Assembly (NCBI GenBank): GCA_021796545.1
Contig: JAKABX010000004.1
Location: 1-48,309 of the forward strand
DNA: 48,309 nt
From: Actinomycetes bacterium
GTDB lineage: Bacteria > Actinomycetota > Acidimicrobiia > Acidimicrobiales > Bog-793
Reading direction: 5' to 3'
Every line of letters starts with the position of its first letter. Position 1 is the first letter of the stretch. Positions 1 to 9,529 of this stretch are shown here, in pieces. The notes below the pieces were generated by a model. The model saw only the letters and a list, made by a program, of their open reading frames with translations, had not been told where the DNA came from and made no database searches. The position numbers and the translations under genes are program-made.

Positions 1-345
1 CGCGTCACCCAGGCGATCGGCCGTCGCGGCGAGGAGGAAGGGCCGCAGCCGCCCCGCGTACCGGCGTGCCGCCGCCCGCGCGAGGTCGAGCACCTCGGCG
101 GACGGCCCCGGAGCGAGCACCGCCGCGACCTCCCGCAGGGCGACGCCGGGAGCCGGCGCCGAAGGCTCGCCGACCACCCAGCCGCGCACCCGCCGGGCAC
201 CGAGCGGCACGCGCACCAGGGCGCCGAGACGGCAGGCGTGCGCGAGCGCCGGGGGGACGGCGTAGTCGAAGACCCGGTCGACCCCCGACACGTCGGGGAG
301 AACGGCGACGACGCGCGCCGCCGGCGCGCCGCTCTCTTTCGTCAG
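1..345 (-). CDS. priA: PriA primosomal protein N', N-terminal fragment (runs off the window)
   Basis: About 114 N-terminal codons are present and the rest lies beyond base 1. The translation carries the PriA 3'-DNA-binding domain pattern: a strand [10 protein letters not shown], then [11 protein letters not shown], then [17 protein letters not shown]. PriA restarts stalled replication forks as a helicase. Its place directly after metK is the usual actinobacterial order. No ATG or GTG lies in frame upstream of the first strand. The best start is CTG at 345-343, which overlaps the metK stop as CTGA. A GTG at 291-289 exists but would remove the first beta strand. Identity is quite sure; the start is not. 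Confidence 0.8.
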   Translation of the reverse strand, partial: MTKESGAPAARVVAVLPDVSGVDRVFDYAVPPALAHACRLGALVRVPLGARRVRGWVVGEPSAPAPGVALREVAAVLAPGPSAEVLDLARAAARRYAGRLRPFLLAATADRLGDA

Positions 346-1538
346 AGACCGAGCGCGCTGCGCAGGTCGTCGACCCGCGGCGTCGCCTCCCAGGAGAACT
401 CCTTCTCCGAGCGGCCGAAGTGGCCGTACGCGGCCGTTCGGCGGTAGATGGGGCGCCGGAGGTCGAGGTCGCGGATGATCGCGGCCGGCCGGAGGTCGAA
501 CAGCTCGCTGATGGCGGCCTCGATGCGCAGCGGGTCGACGGCCTCGGTCCCGAAGGTCTCCACCATCAGCGAGACCGGGTGGGCGACGCCGATCGCGTAA
601 GCGACCTGGAGCTCGCAGCGGCGCGCCGCCCCGGAGGCGACGACGTGCTTCGCGACCCAGCGGGCCGCATAGGCGGCCGAGCGGTCGACCTTGGAGGGGT
701 CCTTGCCGGAGAAGGCTCCGCCGCCGTGACGCGCCGCGCCGCCGTAGGTGTCCACGATGATCTTCCGCCCGGTGAGACCCGCGTCGGCGCGGGGTCCGCC
801 GAGCTCGAAGCGGCCGGTCGGGTTGACCAGCATCCGGAAGCCCTCGGTGTCGAGGTCGCGGGGCAGCAGGGGCCCGACGACGTGATCGACGAGGTCGGGC
901 TTGAGCAGGGTCTCGAGATCCAGCCCGGGCTGGTGCTGAGTGGAGATCAGGACCGTCTCGAGGCGGACGGGACGCCCGTTCTCGTAGCGGATCGAGACCT
1001 GGGTCTTGCCGTCGGGGCGCAGGTACGGCAGCACGTTCGCACGGCGCACCTCCGAGAGCCGCCGGGCGAGGCGATGCGCGAGCCAGATCGGCATCGGCAT
1101 GAGGTCGGGCGTCTCGTCGCACGCGTAGCCGAACATGATCCCTTGGTCACCCGCGCCCTGCTCGGAGAGCCGGTCGGCGTCGTGGGCCTCCTTGGCCCGC
1201 GTCTCGAGCGCGTGGGAGACGCCCTGGTCGATGTCGGGCGACTGCTCGCCGATCGAGACGATGACCCCGCAGGTGTGCCCGTCGAAACCGAACTCCTCGC
1301 GGTCATAGCCGACGTCGCAGACCGTGTCACGCACGATCCGGGGGATGTCGACGTAGCTCGAGGTCGTGATCTCGCCCGCGACCGCGACGAGTCCGGTGGT
1401 GAGCAGGGTCTCGCAGGCGACACGTCCGTCCGGGTCCGAGTCGAGAATGGCGTCGAGGACCGCGTCGGAGATCTGGTCCGCCATCTTGTCGGGGTGGCCC
1501 TCGGTGACCGACTCGGACGTGAAGGTGTAGCCGCTCAC
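342..1538 (-). CDS. metK: S-adenosylmethionine synthetase
   Basis: Makes S-adenosylmethionine from methionine and ATP in the cytoplasm. The 398-residue product has the usual family length. It shows the N-terminal [19 protein letters not shown] motif, the [12 protein letters not shown] nucleotide loop near residue 128 and the P-loop-like [19 protein letters not shown] in the C-terminal third. The GTG start at 1538 overlaps the coaBC stop as GTGA, and an AAGGAG ribosome site lies about 8 bases upstream. An in-frame extension further upstream falls inside coaBC and was rejected. It is part of the minus-strand mihF-priA operon, so it is probably co-transcribed and translationally coupled. Confidence 0.97.
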   Translation of the reverse strand: MSGYTFTSESVTEGHPDKMADQISDAVLDAILDSDPDGRVACETLLTTGLVAVAGEITTSSYVDIPRIVRDTVCDVGYDREEFGFDGHTCGVIVSIGEQSPDIDQGVSHALETRAKEAHDADRLSEQGAGDQGIMFGYACDETPDLMPMPIWLAHRLARRLSEVRRANVLPYLRPDGKTQVSIRYENGRPVRLETVLISTQHQPGLDLETLLKPDLVDHVVGPLLPRDLDTEGFRMLVNPTGRFELGGPRADAGLTGRKIIVDTYGGAARHGGGAFSGKDPSKVDRSAAYAARWVAKHVVASGAARRCELQVAYAIGVAHPVSLMVETFGTEAVDPLRIEAAISELFDLRPAAIIRDLDLRRPIYRRTAAYGHFGRSEKEFSWEATPRVDDLRSALGL

Positions 1539-2815
1539 TGCTCGTCTCCTTGCTGGCCCGTCGGGGGGGAGCCGGCCGCCCGCAGGCGCACGACGGCGTC
1601 GAGCACAGCGGCGGCAATCGTACGCTTGGAACCGAGCGGCACGCGGGTGGGCTCGCCGGTGCGCCCGACGATCGTCACGGCGTTCGTCTCGCCGCCGAAG
1701 CCGGCTCCCGGCTCCCTGACGTCGTTCGCCACGACGAGGTCCGCGCCCTTTTCCTCGAGCTTCGCGCGGGCGGCCGCGACAAGCGCTGCGGGACCCGCCG
1801 CCGCCTCGGCGGCGAAGCCGACGAGGACCTGGCCGGGCCGGCGCCGGGCGCCGAGCGCAGCGAGGACGTCCTCGGTCGGTTCGAGCAGGAGGGGCGGGGG
1901 TCCGTCGCGCTTTTTCCACTTGCCCGGGATCGGCGCGGCGGGCCGAAAGTCCGCGACCGCCGCGGCCATGACGATGACGTCGGACTCGGGGGCCGCCGCG
2001 TGCACCGCCGATGCGAGCTGCGCTGCGGTCTCGACGCGGACGACCTCGACGCCGGCCGGCGCGTCGAGCTCCGCGGCGGTGACGAGGCGGACGCGCGCCC
2101 CGCGCGCCGCAGCCTCCTCGGCAAGGGCGTGGCCCTGTCGGCCCGACGAGCGGTTCGCGATCACCCGCACCGCGTCGAGCGGCTCGCGCGTCCCGCCGGC
2201 GGTGACGAGCACGCGCACGCCCTCAAGATCGCGGGCGCGCTCTCGCGGGCGCCGGAGCAGCGCCGCGGCGGCGGCGACGATGTCGGCGGGATCGGCGAGC
2301 CGCCCCGTCCCGGTGTCGCCGCCGGCGAGGCGGCCGGCGGCGGGTTCGACGACGGCGACGCCGCGCGCGACGAGGCGTGCGACGTTGTCCTGCACCGCGG
2401 GGTGCTCCCACATCTCGGTGTGCATCGCCGGGCAGATCAGCACCGGTGCCCGCGTCGCGAGCAGCGTGGCGACGAGGAGGTCGGCGGAGATTCCCGCCGC
2501 GTACTCCCCGATCAGACGTGCGGTCGCCGGCGCGACGACGACGAGGTCGGCGCGGCGGCCGAGGCGGGTGTGGGGGATCGGGTCGGGCCCCCCGAACAGC
2601 GCCGTCTGGACCGGCTCCGACGCGAGCGCCGAGAAGGTCGCGGCACCGACGAATTCGGTCGCCGCGCGGGTGAGCACGGGCACCACGTGGGCCCCGGCGT
2701 CGACGAGCCGCCGGCAGATCTCGACGGCCTTGTAGGCCGCGACCCCGCCGGTGACGCCGAGCACGACGCAGGCGCCGCGCAGCACAGCGCTGTCGGCGTC
2801 GCCGTCTGCGGGCAC
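1535..2815 (-). CDS. coaBC: Bifunctional phosphopantothenoylcysteine decarboxylase/synthetase
   Basis: Performs two coenzyme A steps: CoaB ligates cysteine to 4'-phosphopantothenate and CoaC, a flavin enzyme, decarboxylates the product. The N-terminal half carries the flavodoxin-like CoaC pattern ([17 protein letters not shown], then [15 protein letters not shown] with the active-site region). The C-terminal half carries CoaB motifs ([26 protein letters not shown], and [18 protein letters not shown]). The GTG at 2815 is chosen because GGGG lies just upstream and gives 426 residues. A GTG at 2785 would give 416 residues and starts nearer to the conserved domain, so the N terminus is uncertain. 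Its stop overlaps metK. Confidence 0.93.
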   Translation of the reverse strand: MPADGDADSAVLRGACVVLGVTGGVAAYKAVEICRRLVDAGAHVVPVLTRAATEFVGAATFSALASEPVQTALFGGPDPIPHTRLGRRADLVVVAPATARLIGEYAAGISADLLVATLLATRAPVLICPAMHTEMWEHPAVQDNVARLVARGVAVVEPAAGRLAGGDTGTGRLADPADIVAAAAALLRRPRERARDLEGVRVLVTAGGTREPLDAVRVIANRSSGRQGHALAEEAAARGARVRLVTAAELDAPAGVEVVRVETAAQLASAVHAAAPESDVIVMAAAVADFRPAAPIPGKWKKRDGPPPLLLEPTEDVLAALGARRRPGQVLVGFAAEAAAGPAALVAAARAKLEEKGADLVVANDVREPGAGFGGETNAVTIVGRTGEPTRVPLGSKRTIAAAVLDAVVRLRAAGSPPTGQQGDEQ

Positions 2816-2837
2816 CGGTGCCCCGGAGGTCGGCCGG

Positions 2838-3194
2838 CTACTCGGTGCCGTCCTCGCCCGGCGCCGCCTCGTCGCCGTCCCCCGCGACGACGCCGAGCGC
2901 GATACCGGCATCGGGGTCGGACTCCTCGGCCGCCGCGTCCTCCTCGGGGTTCGCGAAGTGGGCCTGCACCTTGCCGGCCGCGATCTCCTCGAGTGCGATC
3001 GAGAGCGGCTTGCGGGCGATGGAGGCGACCTGGGGCGGCACGATGGCGCCGAGGCCTTCACCGAGCTGGTTGAAGTAGGAGTTGATCTGACGGGCGCGCT
3101 TTGAGGCCAGGGTGACGAGGGTGAACTTCGAGTCGACCTTGCCGAGGAGGTCCTCGATCGGCGGCTCGATCATCGTGCTACGGGGCTCTGCCAT
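2838..3194 (-). CDS. rpoZ: RNA polymerase omega subunit
   Basis: Small RNA polymerase subunit that helps assemble the beta' subunit. The 118-residue product has the family core: [19 protein letters not shown], then [12 protein letters not shown], then [15 protein letters not shown]. The last 40 residues or so form a strongly acidic, alanine-rich tail rich in Glu and Asp, longer than in many omega proteins. The ATG at 3194 overlaps the gmk stop by one base (TGATG). Its position between gmk and coaBC is the standard actinobacterial arrangement and supports the call. Confidence 0.93.
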   Translation of the reverse strand: MAEPRSTMIEPPIEDLLGKVDSKFTLVTLASKRARQINSYFNQLGEGLGAIVPPQVASIARKPLSIALEEIAAGKVQAHFANPEEDAAAEESDPDAGIALGVVAGDGDEAAPGEDGTE

Positions 3195-3799
3195 CACCGG
3201 TCCTGGTCTCTCGTCTCGTCGGAGCTCGCCGCCCGCTCGACGGGCGCGCCAACCCGGGCCTCGCGGGCACGGGCGCGTTCGACTATAGCGGCGAGCTCGG
3301 TCACGGCCCGGTCGATGTCGTCGTTGATGACGACCGCGTCGGCAAAGGCGCGCCCCGCCTCGATCTCGCGCTGGCCGAGCTCGAGGCGCCGGCGGATGTG
3401 GTCCTCCCCGTCCCCGCGGCCGCGCAGGCGCAGTTCCTGCTCTTCGGCTGAGGGCGGCACGAGCAGCACGCAGAAGACGGTCGCGTCGCTGCGGGCGAGC
3501 ACCTGCCGGGCGCCCTGGACGTCGATCTCGAGCACGACGTCGTGTCGAGGCGGGGGCTCGGGGATCGGCGTCCCGTAGTACTCGCCGAGCACCGTCGCCC
3601 ACTCGAGGAAACCGCCCTCCTTGGCATGCCGGAGGAAGGTCTCCCGATCGACGAAGGTGTAGGCGTCCTCGGCCTCACCGGGGCGCCGGGGGCGCGTCGT
3701 CCACGAGCGCGAGAGCCACAGCGTGGGGTCGCGCTCGACAAGACGGCGGACGACGGTTCCCTTCCCGGTCCCACCGGGGCCGGAGAGGACGAAGATCAG
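3194..3799 (-). CDS. gmk: Guanylate kinase, probable CTG start
   Basis: Phosphorylates GMP to GDP using ATP. The 201-residue translation has the P-loop [10 protein letters not shown] at residues 6-15, the GMP-binding stretch [13 protein letters not shown] and YTFVDRETF, and the [11 protein letters not shown] motif. No ATG, GTG or TTG lies in frame just upstream of the P-loop, and the first in-frame GTG downstream would delete it. The only start that preserves the fold is CTG at 3799-3797, which overlaps the mihF stop as CTGA, so translation is likely coupled to mihF. The gene is easily missed or truncated if only ATG and GTG starts are allowed. Confidence 0.92.
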   Translation of the reverse strand: MIFVLSGPGGTGKGTVVRRLVERDPTLWLSRSWTTRPRRPGEAEDAYTFVDRETFLRHAKEGGFLEWATVLGEYYGTPIPEPPPRHDVVLEIDVQGARQVLARSDATVFCVLLVPPSAEEQELRLRGRGDGEDHIRRRLELGQREIEAGRAFADAVVINDDIDRAVTELAAIVERARAREARVGAPVERAASSDETRDQDR

Positions 3800-4116
3800 G
3801 GCCGCTCGACCGCCTCGAGCAGCGCGTCGCGCTGCTTCGCGCCAAGGCCCTGGAGGCGGCGGGTCTCGCTGATTCCGACCTGGTCCATGAGGCGGCGCGC
3901 CTTCACCTTGCCGGTGCCGGGCAGCGACTCGAGCACGGAGAGGACCTTCATCTTCCCGACCGTCTCGTCGGTGTCGGCACGCTCGAGCAGGGACTTCAGG
4001 CTCGTGCGCCCCGTCTTCAGGTGGTCCTTAAGCTCGGCTCGCTCCTTACGCGCCTTGGCGGCCTTCTCGAGAGCGGCCTTGCGCTGTTCTGGGGTGAGGC
4101 TCGGAGGCTGGGGCAT
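3796..4116 (-). CDS. mihF: Actinobacterial integration host factor, MihF type
   Basis: A 106-residue basic DNA-binding protein of the actinobacterial IHF family, a nucleoid protein unrelated to enterobacterial IHF. Visible features are a charged N-terminal helix (LTPEQRKAALEKAAKARKER), then LKSLLERADTDETVGKMKV, then the helix-two-turn-helix region SLPGTGKVKARRLMDQVGI. It starts at the ATG at 4116. The longer in-frame ORF reaches into non-coding sequence and was rejected. As the first gene of the mihF-gmk-rpoZ-coaBC-metK-priA unit it is the best taxonomic marker in the window. A TANNNT element lies 8 bases before its ATG. Confidence 0.93.
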   Translation of the reverse strand: MPQPPSLTPEQRKAALEKAAKARKERAELKDHLKTGRTSLKSLLERADTDETVGKMKVLSVLESLPGTGKVKARRLMDQVGISETRRLQGLGAKQRDALLEAVERP

Positions 4117-4124
4117 GAGCGGGA

Positions 4125-4153
4125 ACGATAGCGCGACGGTCCCAGGGGGTAAA
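4125..4153 (-). promoter_or_regulatory. Candidate promoter of the mihF operon (leaderless type)
   Basis: On the minus strand, TTTACC (4153-4148) and TATCGT (4130-4125) are separated by 17 bases, resembling -35 and -10 hexamers. The -10 ends 8 bases before the mihF ATG, so the transcript would begin at or next to the start codon. This is inferred from pattern only. Confidence 0.45.
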
Positions 4154-4435
4154 TGACCGTCGCCCCACGTCACAGGCACCGCGAGGCCGTCCTCGGCGTC
4201 GTCGCCCTCAGGGCGGACGCGCCCGGCGCGCCGGTTCCGCACGCCCGCCGAGCCGCCGAGCGCAACGCGAACTCCCTGGTCATGGCCACCAGCACAGATC
4301 CGTCACAGCCTCTTCATCTTTGGGAGCGCGCTTCATTATTACGAACGGACTACGGTATCGTCACCTGGACGAGCTCCCCGGGCTCGGAGGGGGTGCCGGT
4401 GTGCGAACGGCCGCCGGCAGAGAACAGGAGGCGCT
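4154..4435. other. Divergent intergenic region between mihF and the peptide transporter
   Basis: About 280 bases without a gene I can support. It separates the minus-strand mihF operon from the plus-strand transporter. Its middle (roughly 4311-4365) is unusually AT-rich for this window and contains TTCATTATTACGAAC and TACGGTATCGT, so the transporter promoter probably lies here, but I cannot fix the hexamers. An AGGAGG ribosome site sits just before the transporter start at 4436. Confidence 0.5.
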
Positions 4436-6136
4436 ATGGCACTCATGAGCAGAGGCGGCCGGCTCCGCACGGGAGCGACGGTCGTCGCGGCGGTCGCCGC
4501 TGCCGCCGGAATGGCGGCAGGGGGGACGGCGGTCGCCGCCAGGACTCCGCACAGCACGCACTTCGCCAAGACGGGGTCGGTGACGGTCGCCCTCGACGAG
4601 ACCTTCCCCGGCTTCAACGTGCTCACCTCGACCGACAACAACTACGACCTCGCCCAGGTCATCAACGCGCTGTGGCCGTCGACCTTCATCACGACGAACA
4701 AGCTGACCGTCGTGCCCAACACGCAGCTGCTCGAGAGCGTCAAGCAGGTCAGCAAGAACCCGCAGACGATCGTCTACAACCTGAACCCGAAGGCGGTGTG
4801 GTCCGACGGCGTGCCGATCAACGCCACCGACTTCATCTACAACTGGCACGCCCAGAGCGGCTCCTCGAAGTGGAAGGACAAGGGCGGGAAGCCCTACGAC
4901 GACGCCTCGACCTCGGGCTACAACCAGATCGCGTCGGTGACGGGCAGCAACGGCGGCCACACCGTGACCGTCAAGTTCAAGACGCCCTTTGCCGACTGGA
5001 AGAGCCTGTTCAGCCCCATCGTCCCCGCGCACATCGCGCAGAAGGTCGGCTGGAACACCGGCTTCAACAACTGGCGAAACGTCATCTCGGGCGCGTGGTA
5101 CGAGATCTCGAAGTACAAGCAGAACCAGTTCCTCGTGCTGAAGCGGAACCCGAAGTACTACTCGACGCCCGCGAACATCCCGACGATCAACTTCAGCTGG
5201 GTCTCGACCGACGACTCCGAGCCGACGGGTCTGCAAAGCGGTGAGCTCGACGTCATCGCGCCCGCGTCGGTGTCCCAGTCGCTCGTGCTGCAGGCCAACC
5301 GCGTGAAGAACACGGACCACGCGGTGATCCCCGGTCTCGAGTTCGAGCACTTCGACTTCAACGAGGCGAACCCCTACCTCGCGAAGGTCCAGGTGCGCCA
5401 GGCCATCGCGTATGGCACCGACCGTGCACAGATGATCGCGGACACCGTCGGGTCGATGCTGAAGGGCACCAAGCCGCTCGGCAACCGCATGCTCATGCCG
5501 AACCAGCCCGGCTACGTCAACAACGGCAAGGCCTACGCGAACCCGAACCCCAACAAGGCCAAGGCACTGCTCGAGAGCCTCGGGTGGAAGATGGTCGGTG
5601 GCTACTTCGAGCCCAACTACGGGCCTGAGGCCGGTCAGCCGCTCACCTTCACGATCTCCTCGACGACCGGCAACCCGATCCGCCAGGAGACCGAGCAGCT
5701 CTTCCAGGCCCAGATGGCCCAGATCGGCATCAAGATCAACATCCAGAACTACGACGCGAGCACCCTGTTCGGGACGAACCTGCCGACCGGGCAGTACGAC
5801 ATCACCGAGTTCGCGTGGGTCCAGACGGCCTTCGTGTCCGGCAACGAGTCGATCTACTGCAGCTACACCCTCTCCCAGCTCTGCGGCGCCAACTGGGTGC
5901 ACTACGCCAACGCGACGGTGACCAAGCTCGTCATCGCCGGGGCGTCCGCGGTCAACCCGCAGGCCGAGATCAACGACTACAACCGGGCGGACGCCATCCT
6001 CTGGAAGGACATGGTCACCCTCCCGCTCTACCAGAAGCCGCAGTACTACGCGTGGACGAACAAGCTCGGCGGGATCCTGCCGAACGCGTCCAGCAGCGGC
6101 ATCACCTGGAACATCAACGACTGGTACCTCAAGTAG
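4436..6136 (+). CDS. Extracellular substrate-binding protein of a dipeptide/oligopeptide-type ABC transporter
   Basis: Captures the substrate outside the membrane for the permeases encoded next to it. The 566 residues start at an ATG behind a strong CAGGAGG site. The N terminus has arginines followed by an Ala/Gly-rich hydrophobic segment ending AVAARTP, which looks like a Sec signal peptide. There is no lipobox cysteine, which is unusual because most actinobacterial members are lipoproteins. The body follows family 5 binding proteins: VTVALDETFPGFNVL, LNPKAVWSDGVPINATDF, VRQAIAYGTDRAQM and YDITEFAWVQ. Peptide, nickel and other ligands are possible in this family, so the substrate is unknown. 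A strong hairpin follows the stop codon. Confidence 0.9.
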   Translation: MALMSRGGRLRTGATVVAAVAAAAGMAAGGTAVAARTPHSTHFAKTGSVTVALDETFPGFNVLTSTDNNYDLAQVINALWPSTFITTNKLTVVPNTQLLESVKQVSKNPQTIVYNLNPKAVWSDGVPINATDFIYNWHAQSGSSKWKDKGGKPYDDASTSGYNQIASVTGSNGGHTVTVKFKTPFADWKSLFSPIVPAHIAQKVGWNTGFNNWRNVISGAWYEISKYKQNQFLVLKRNPKYYSTPANIPTINFSWVSTDDSEPTGLQSGELDVIAPASVSQSLVLQANRVKNTDHAVIPGLEFEHFDFNEANPYLAKVQVRQAIAYGTDRAQMIADTVGSMLKGTKPLGNRMLMPNQPGYVNNGKAYANPNPNKAKALLESLGWKMVGGYFEPNYGPEAGQPLTFTISSTTGNPIRQETEQLFQAQMAQIGIKINIQNYDASTLFGTNLPTGQYDITEFAWVQTAFVSGNESIYCSYTLSQLCGANWVHYANATVTKLVIAGASAVNPQAEINDYNRADAILWKDMVTLPLYQKPQYYAWTNKLGGILPNASSSGITWNINDWYLK

Positions 6137-6176
6137 CGGTCCCCACAAGGACCGCGCCGGTCACGGCGTGAACCAC

Positions 6177-6203
6177 GGGGGGACGGGCACCGCCCGTCCC
6201 CCC
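6177..6203 (+). terminator. Perfect 12-bp hairpin after the binding-protein gene
   Basis: GGGGGGACGGGC (6177-6188) and GCCCGTCCCCCC (6192-6203) form a perfect stem with a three-base loop, 40 bases after the stop codon. There is no U-tract. It may be a GC-type terminator or attenuator, or a 3' stabiliser that keeps binding-protein mRNA more abundant than permease mRNA. Confidence 0.7.
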
Positions 6204-6233
6204 GACGTCACGCTTCGGTGCCCCACCGACTTG

Positions 6234-6239
6234 TAGAGT
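6234..6239 (+). promoter_or_regulatory. Candidate -10 element before the first permease
   Basis: TAGAGT lies 8 bases upstream of the GTG start at 6248, and no Shine-Dalgarno sequence is visible. This suggests that the permease-ATPase genes also have their own leaderless promoter beyond the hairpin. No convincing -35 is seen. Confidence 0.35.
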
Positions 6240-6247
6240 CTTCTCCC

Positions 6248-7225
6248 GTGCTCTCCTACCTGCTCAGGCGCCTGGCGGCAAGCGTCGTCATCCTCCTGCT
6301 GTCGAGCATGATGGTCTTCCTCATGGTCGCGAAGTCCGGCGACCCGCTGGCGACCCTGCGGCTCAACCCGCACATCCCCAAGGCCGTGATCGCGGCGCGC
6401 TCCGCGCAGCTCCACCTCAACGACCCGCTCCCCAAGCGGTACTGGATCTGGATCTCCAACGCGATCCACGGCAACTTCGGGCTGACGATCGGCAACCAGC
6501 CCGTCGCCCCCCAGCTGTGGTCGCACATGGTCGTCACCTTGGAGATGGTCCTCATCGCGACGGCGATCGCGATCGTGCTGGCGATCACGATCGGCGTGCT
6601 CTCGGCGATCCGCCAGGGACGCACCTTCGACACCGGTGCGGCGTTCACCAACTACCTGTTCATCTCGATCCCGGTCTTCGTCCTCGGCTTGGTGCTGAAG
6701 GAGTTCGTGGCGATCCCGATCAACAGCGCGATCGGCCACACCGTGCTCTATACGATCGGCCAGCAGTCGCCGAACCTGTCCGGCGGCTTCTTCTCGCGCT
6801 TTGGCAACTACGCGGGGCACGCGGTGCTGCCGATCCTGACCCTCATCCTCGTCGTCTACCCGTCCTGGTCGATCTACCAGCGCTCGTCGATGCTCGAGGC
6901 GCTCGACAGCGACTACGTCCGCCTCGCACGCGCGAAGGGTCTGCGACCGAGCCGGGTGCTCATCCGCCACACGCTGCGCAACGCGCTGATCCCCGTCACG
7001 ACGGTCATCGCGCTGGACTTCGCCGCGATCCTCGGCGGCGCGATCCTCGTCGAGCAGGTCTTCTCCTGGCAGGGCATGGGGACGTGGTTCCTCGGCGGCA
7101 TCACCAACCTCGACGTCAACACGGTCCAGGCCTACCTGCTTGTGACCGCGTTCTTCATCGTGCTGTTCAACTTCATCGCCGACATCCTCTACGGCGTCTT
7201 GGACCCGAGGATCCGCTATGGCTGA
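6248..7225 (+). CDS. ABC transporter permease, DppB/OppB family
   Basis: Integral membrane subunit of the peptide-type importer. The 325-residue product begins LSYLLRRLAASVVILLLSS, a typical first transmembrane segment of DppB proteins, followed by several hydrophobic segments. The EAA loop that contacts the ATPases is seen as DYVRLARAKGLRPSRVLIRH near residue 225. It ends [12 protein letters not shown], as usual for this family. The GTG at 6248 matches the family N terminus. A GTG 30 bases upstream would add ten residues without similarity. It overlaps the next permease by 8 bases. Confidence 0.9.
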   Translation: MLSYLLRRLAASVVILLLSSMMVFLMVAKSGDPLATLRLNPHIPKAVIAARSAQLHLNDPLPKRYWIWISNAIHGNFGLTIGNQPVAPQLWSHMVVTLEMVLIATAIAIVLAITIGVLSAIRQGRTFDTGAAFTNYLFISIPVFVLGLVLKEFVAIPINSAIGHTVLYTIGQQSPNLSGGFFSRFGNYAGHAVLPILTLILVVYPSWSIYQRSSMLEALDSDYVRLARAKGLRPSRVLIRHTLRNALIPVTTVIALDFAAILGGAILVEQVFSWQGMGTWFLGGITNLDVNTVQAYLLVTAFFIVLFNFIADILYGVLDPRIRYG

Positions 7226-8264
7226 GCACGTCGACCTGCGCCCGGGCGGACGGACGCCCCCACAGGTTGGCTCGGACCGCGCGGGTACGCCCCCCCGGCG
7301 CAAGGCGCGGCGCGGGTGGGGCAAGCCGGGCAAGCTCCCCGTCGCGGGCGGCGAGAGCCGCCACCTCGGGGACGAGCACGGTCTCGCGGGCGACGCCCGC
7401 AAGCAGTGGCAGATCGTGCTGCGGCGCTTCGTCCACCAGCCCCGGGCGATGATCAGCCTCGGGGTGTTCGCGCTCCTCGGCGTCGGCTCGGTCGTCGCCG
7501 GGGCGCTGTGGAAGTACAGCTACACGACGCTCACCGACCAGATCGCCGCGCCCGGCCAGGGTGCGCCCTCCTGGGCACACCCCTTCGGGGTCGACCCGAT
7601 CGGCCACGACCTCTTCGCGCAGGTGATGCAGGGGACCAAGGAGGACATCCAGACCGCCCTGCTCGTGGCCGTCATCTCCACCGCGATCGGCACGACGATC
7701 GGCGCCCTCGCCGGCTACTTCCGCGGGATGGTCGACCCGGTCCTCATGCGCTTCACCGACCTCATCTTGTCGGTGCCCCTCCTCGCCATCCTCGCGGTTC
7801 TCGGCAACATCGCCGCCAAGCAGTCCGGGAGCTGGCTCTGGGTGGCGATCATCATCGGCGTCCTCGCCTGGACCTACGTCGCGCGCCTCGTGCGTGCGGA
7901 CTTCCTCTCGCTGCGCGAGCGCGACTTCGTCGAAGCCGCACGCGCGATCGGTGCCTCGAACCGGCGCATCATCGTGCGCCACCTGCTGCCGAACGCGCTC
8001 GGGCCGATCATCGTGAACGCGACGCTCACGGTCGCGAACGCGATCCTGCTCGAGTCGACGCTCTCCTACCTCGGCCTCGGCATCCAGCCCCCCCAGGTCT
8101 CCCTCGGCACCCTCGTCGCCTCCGGCCAGGGCGACGCGACGACCTTCTGGTGGCTCTTCGTCTTCCCCGCCGCCTTCATCGTCGTCATGATCCTCTGCGT
8201 CAACTTCATCGGCGACGGTCTGCGCGAGGCGTTCGACCCGCGCAAGACGCGGGTGCGCGCGTAG
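7218..8264 (+). CDS. ABC transporter permease, DppC/OppC family
   Basis: Second membrane subunit of the importer, 348 residues. About 70 hydrophilic, Pro/Gly/Arg-rich residues precede the first membrane segment ([20 protein letters not shown]), which is longer than typical. After a periplasmic-type loop containing [19 protein letters not shown] come the core segments and the EAA loop [20 protein letters not shown]. The end, [16 protein letters not shown], is typical of the family. ATG 7218 overlaps the previous gene, and its TAG shares one base with the GTG start of the following ATPase. Confidence 0.9.
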   Translation: MAEHVDLRPGGRTPPQVGSDRAGTPPRRKARRGWGKPGKLPVAGGESRHLGDEHGLAGDARKQWQIVLRRFVHQPRAMISLGVFALLGVGSVVAGALWKYSYTTLTDQIAAPGQGAPSWAHPFGVDPIGHDLFAQVMQGTKEDIQTALLVAVISTAIGTTIGALAGYFRGMVDPVLMRFTDLILSVPLLAILAVLGNIAAKQSGSWLWVAIIIGVLAWTYVARLVRADFLSLRERDFVEAARAIGASNRRIIVRHLLPNALGPIIVNATLTVANAILLESTLSYLGLGIQPPQVSLGTLVASGQGDATTFWWLFVFPAAFIVVMILCVNFIGDGLREAFDPRKTRVRA

Positions 8265-9529
8265 TGGCGACGACCGCGTTCGACCAGGCGGGCGCGCCCG
8301 CGCGCGCCGGCGGGCCGCTGCTCGTCGTCGAGGACCTCGAGGTCGACTTCAAGACCGCGGAGGGAACCGTCCACGCGGTGCGCGGCGTGAGCCTTCGGCT
8401 CAACCCCGGCGAGGTGCTCGGCATCGTCGGCGAGTCGGGATCGGGCAAGTCCGTCACCGCGATGGCGACGATGGGTCTGCTGGCGCGCTCGGCGGTGACG
8501 CGGGGCTCGGTCCGTTACCGCAACGAGGAGCTCCTGCACCGCCGCGAGAAGCAGCTCATGCCCGTGCGGGGCAAGGCCATCTCGATGATCTTCCAGGACC
8601 CGATGACCTCGCTGAACCCGGTCTACTCGGTCGGCTGGCAGATCGCCGAGGCGATCCGCGCGCACCAGGACGTCTCCAAGGAGGAGGCGATGCGCCTCGC
8701 CATCGAGCTGCTGCGCAAGGTGGGCATCCCCAACCCCGAAGAGCGCGTCACGAGCTACCCGCACGAATTCTCCGGTGGCATGCGCCAGCGGGTCGTCATC
8801 GCGATCGCGATCGCGAACAACCCCGAGGTGATCCTCGCCGACGAGCCGACGACCGCGCTCGACGTCACCGTGCAGGCCCAGGTGCTCGAGACGCTGCGCA
8901 CCGCGCTCCAGGTGACCCACGCCGCCCTGCTCCTCATCACCCACGACCTCGGGGTCATCGCCGGGCTCGCGGACCGCGTCCTCGTCATGTACGCGGGGCG
9001 CGCCGTCGAGGTGGGCACGGTCGACGACATCTTCTACCGCCCCGCGATGCCCTACACGATCGGCCTGCTCGGCTCGCTGCCCCGGGTCGACACCGACGGG
9101 TCGGAGCTGCTGCGGCCGATCCCGGGCTCGCCCCCCTCGATGGTCGGCGAGATCGCCGGCTGTCCCTTCGCACCGCGCTGTCCCCGCGCGGTGGACATCT
9201 GCTGGGAGAGCGAGCCCGCGCTCGTGCCCGTCGGCGCGGCGGCGAGCCCCCACCTGTCGGCCTGCCACTTCGCCGAGGAGGTGATGCGCGCCGGCGAACC
9301 GCTGTTCGCGGCGACCTCGGCCGACACCGAGACCGGACCGGGACCCGAGCTCGACGTCGACACCGACGGCCACCGTCCCGAGCACGACATGCCCTCGCCC
9401 GAGCCCGGCTACGTGCTCGCCGAGGGCTTCGGGCGCGCCGGTCCCGGAGAGTACGAGATCCCCCTCATGGAGGAGGAGGCGCGCCCCGGCGAGGAGCCAG
9501 ATGCGTCCCGCCACCGGGAGGAGACGTGA
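8264..9529 (+). CDS. ABC transporter ATPase, DppD/OppD family, with long acidic C-terminal tail
   Basis: Energy-coupling subunit of the importer. The 421 residues contain Walker [10 protein letters not shown]-loop MIFQDPM, signature FSGGMRQRV, Walker [13 protein letters not shown] and switch histidine LLITHDLG. After these comes the oligopeptide-transporter C-terminal motif [10 protein letters not shown], whose cysteines are thought to hold an Fe-S cluster in relatives. About 85 further residues, very rich in Glu, Asp, Pro and Gly, follow and are not part of the normal family. The GTG at 8264 overlaps the previous stop by one base. The stop overlaps the partner ATPase as GTGA. Confidence 0.92.
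   Translation: MATTAFDQAGAPARAGGPLLVVEDLEVDFKTAEGTVHAVRGVSLRLNPGEVLGIVGESGSGKSVTAMATMGLLARSAVTRGSVRYRNEELLHRREKQLMPVRGKAISMIFQDPMTSLNPVYSVGWQIAEAIRAHQDVSKEEAMRLAIELLRKVGIPNPEERVTSYPHEFSGGMRQRVVIAIAIANNPEVILADEPTTALDVTVQAQVLETLRTALQVTHAALLLITHDLGVIAGLADRVLVMYAGRAVEVGTVDDIFYRPAMPYTIGLLGSLPRVDTDGSELLRPIPGSPPSMVGEIAGCPFAPRCPRAVDICWESEPALVPVGAAASPHLSACHFAEEVMRAGEPLFAATSADTETGPGPELDVDTDGHRPEHDMPSPEPGYVLAEGFGRAGPGEYEIPLMEEEARPGEEPDASRHREET

Noticed and set aside
66-2735. An 889-codon plus-strand frame across priA, metK and coaBC
   Set aside because: It is antisense to three recognised genes and has no domain of its own.
4361-6148. A 595-codon minus-strand frame opposite the peptide-binding protein
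   Set aside because: It is a mirror of a real gene with clear family motifs. Its composition is typical of antisense frames in GC-rich DNA.
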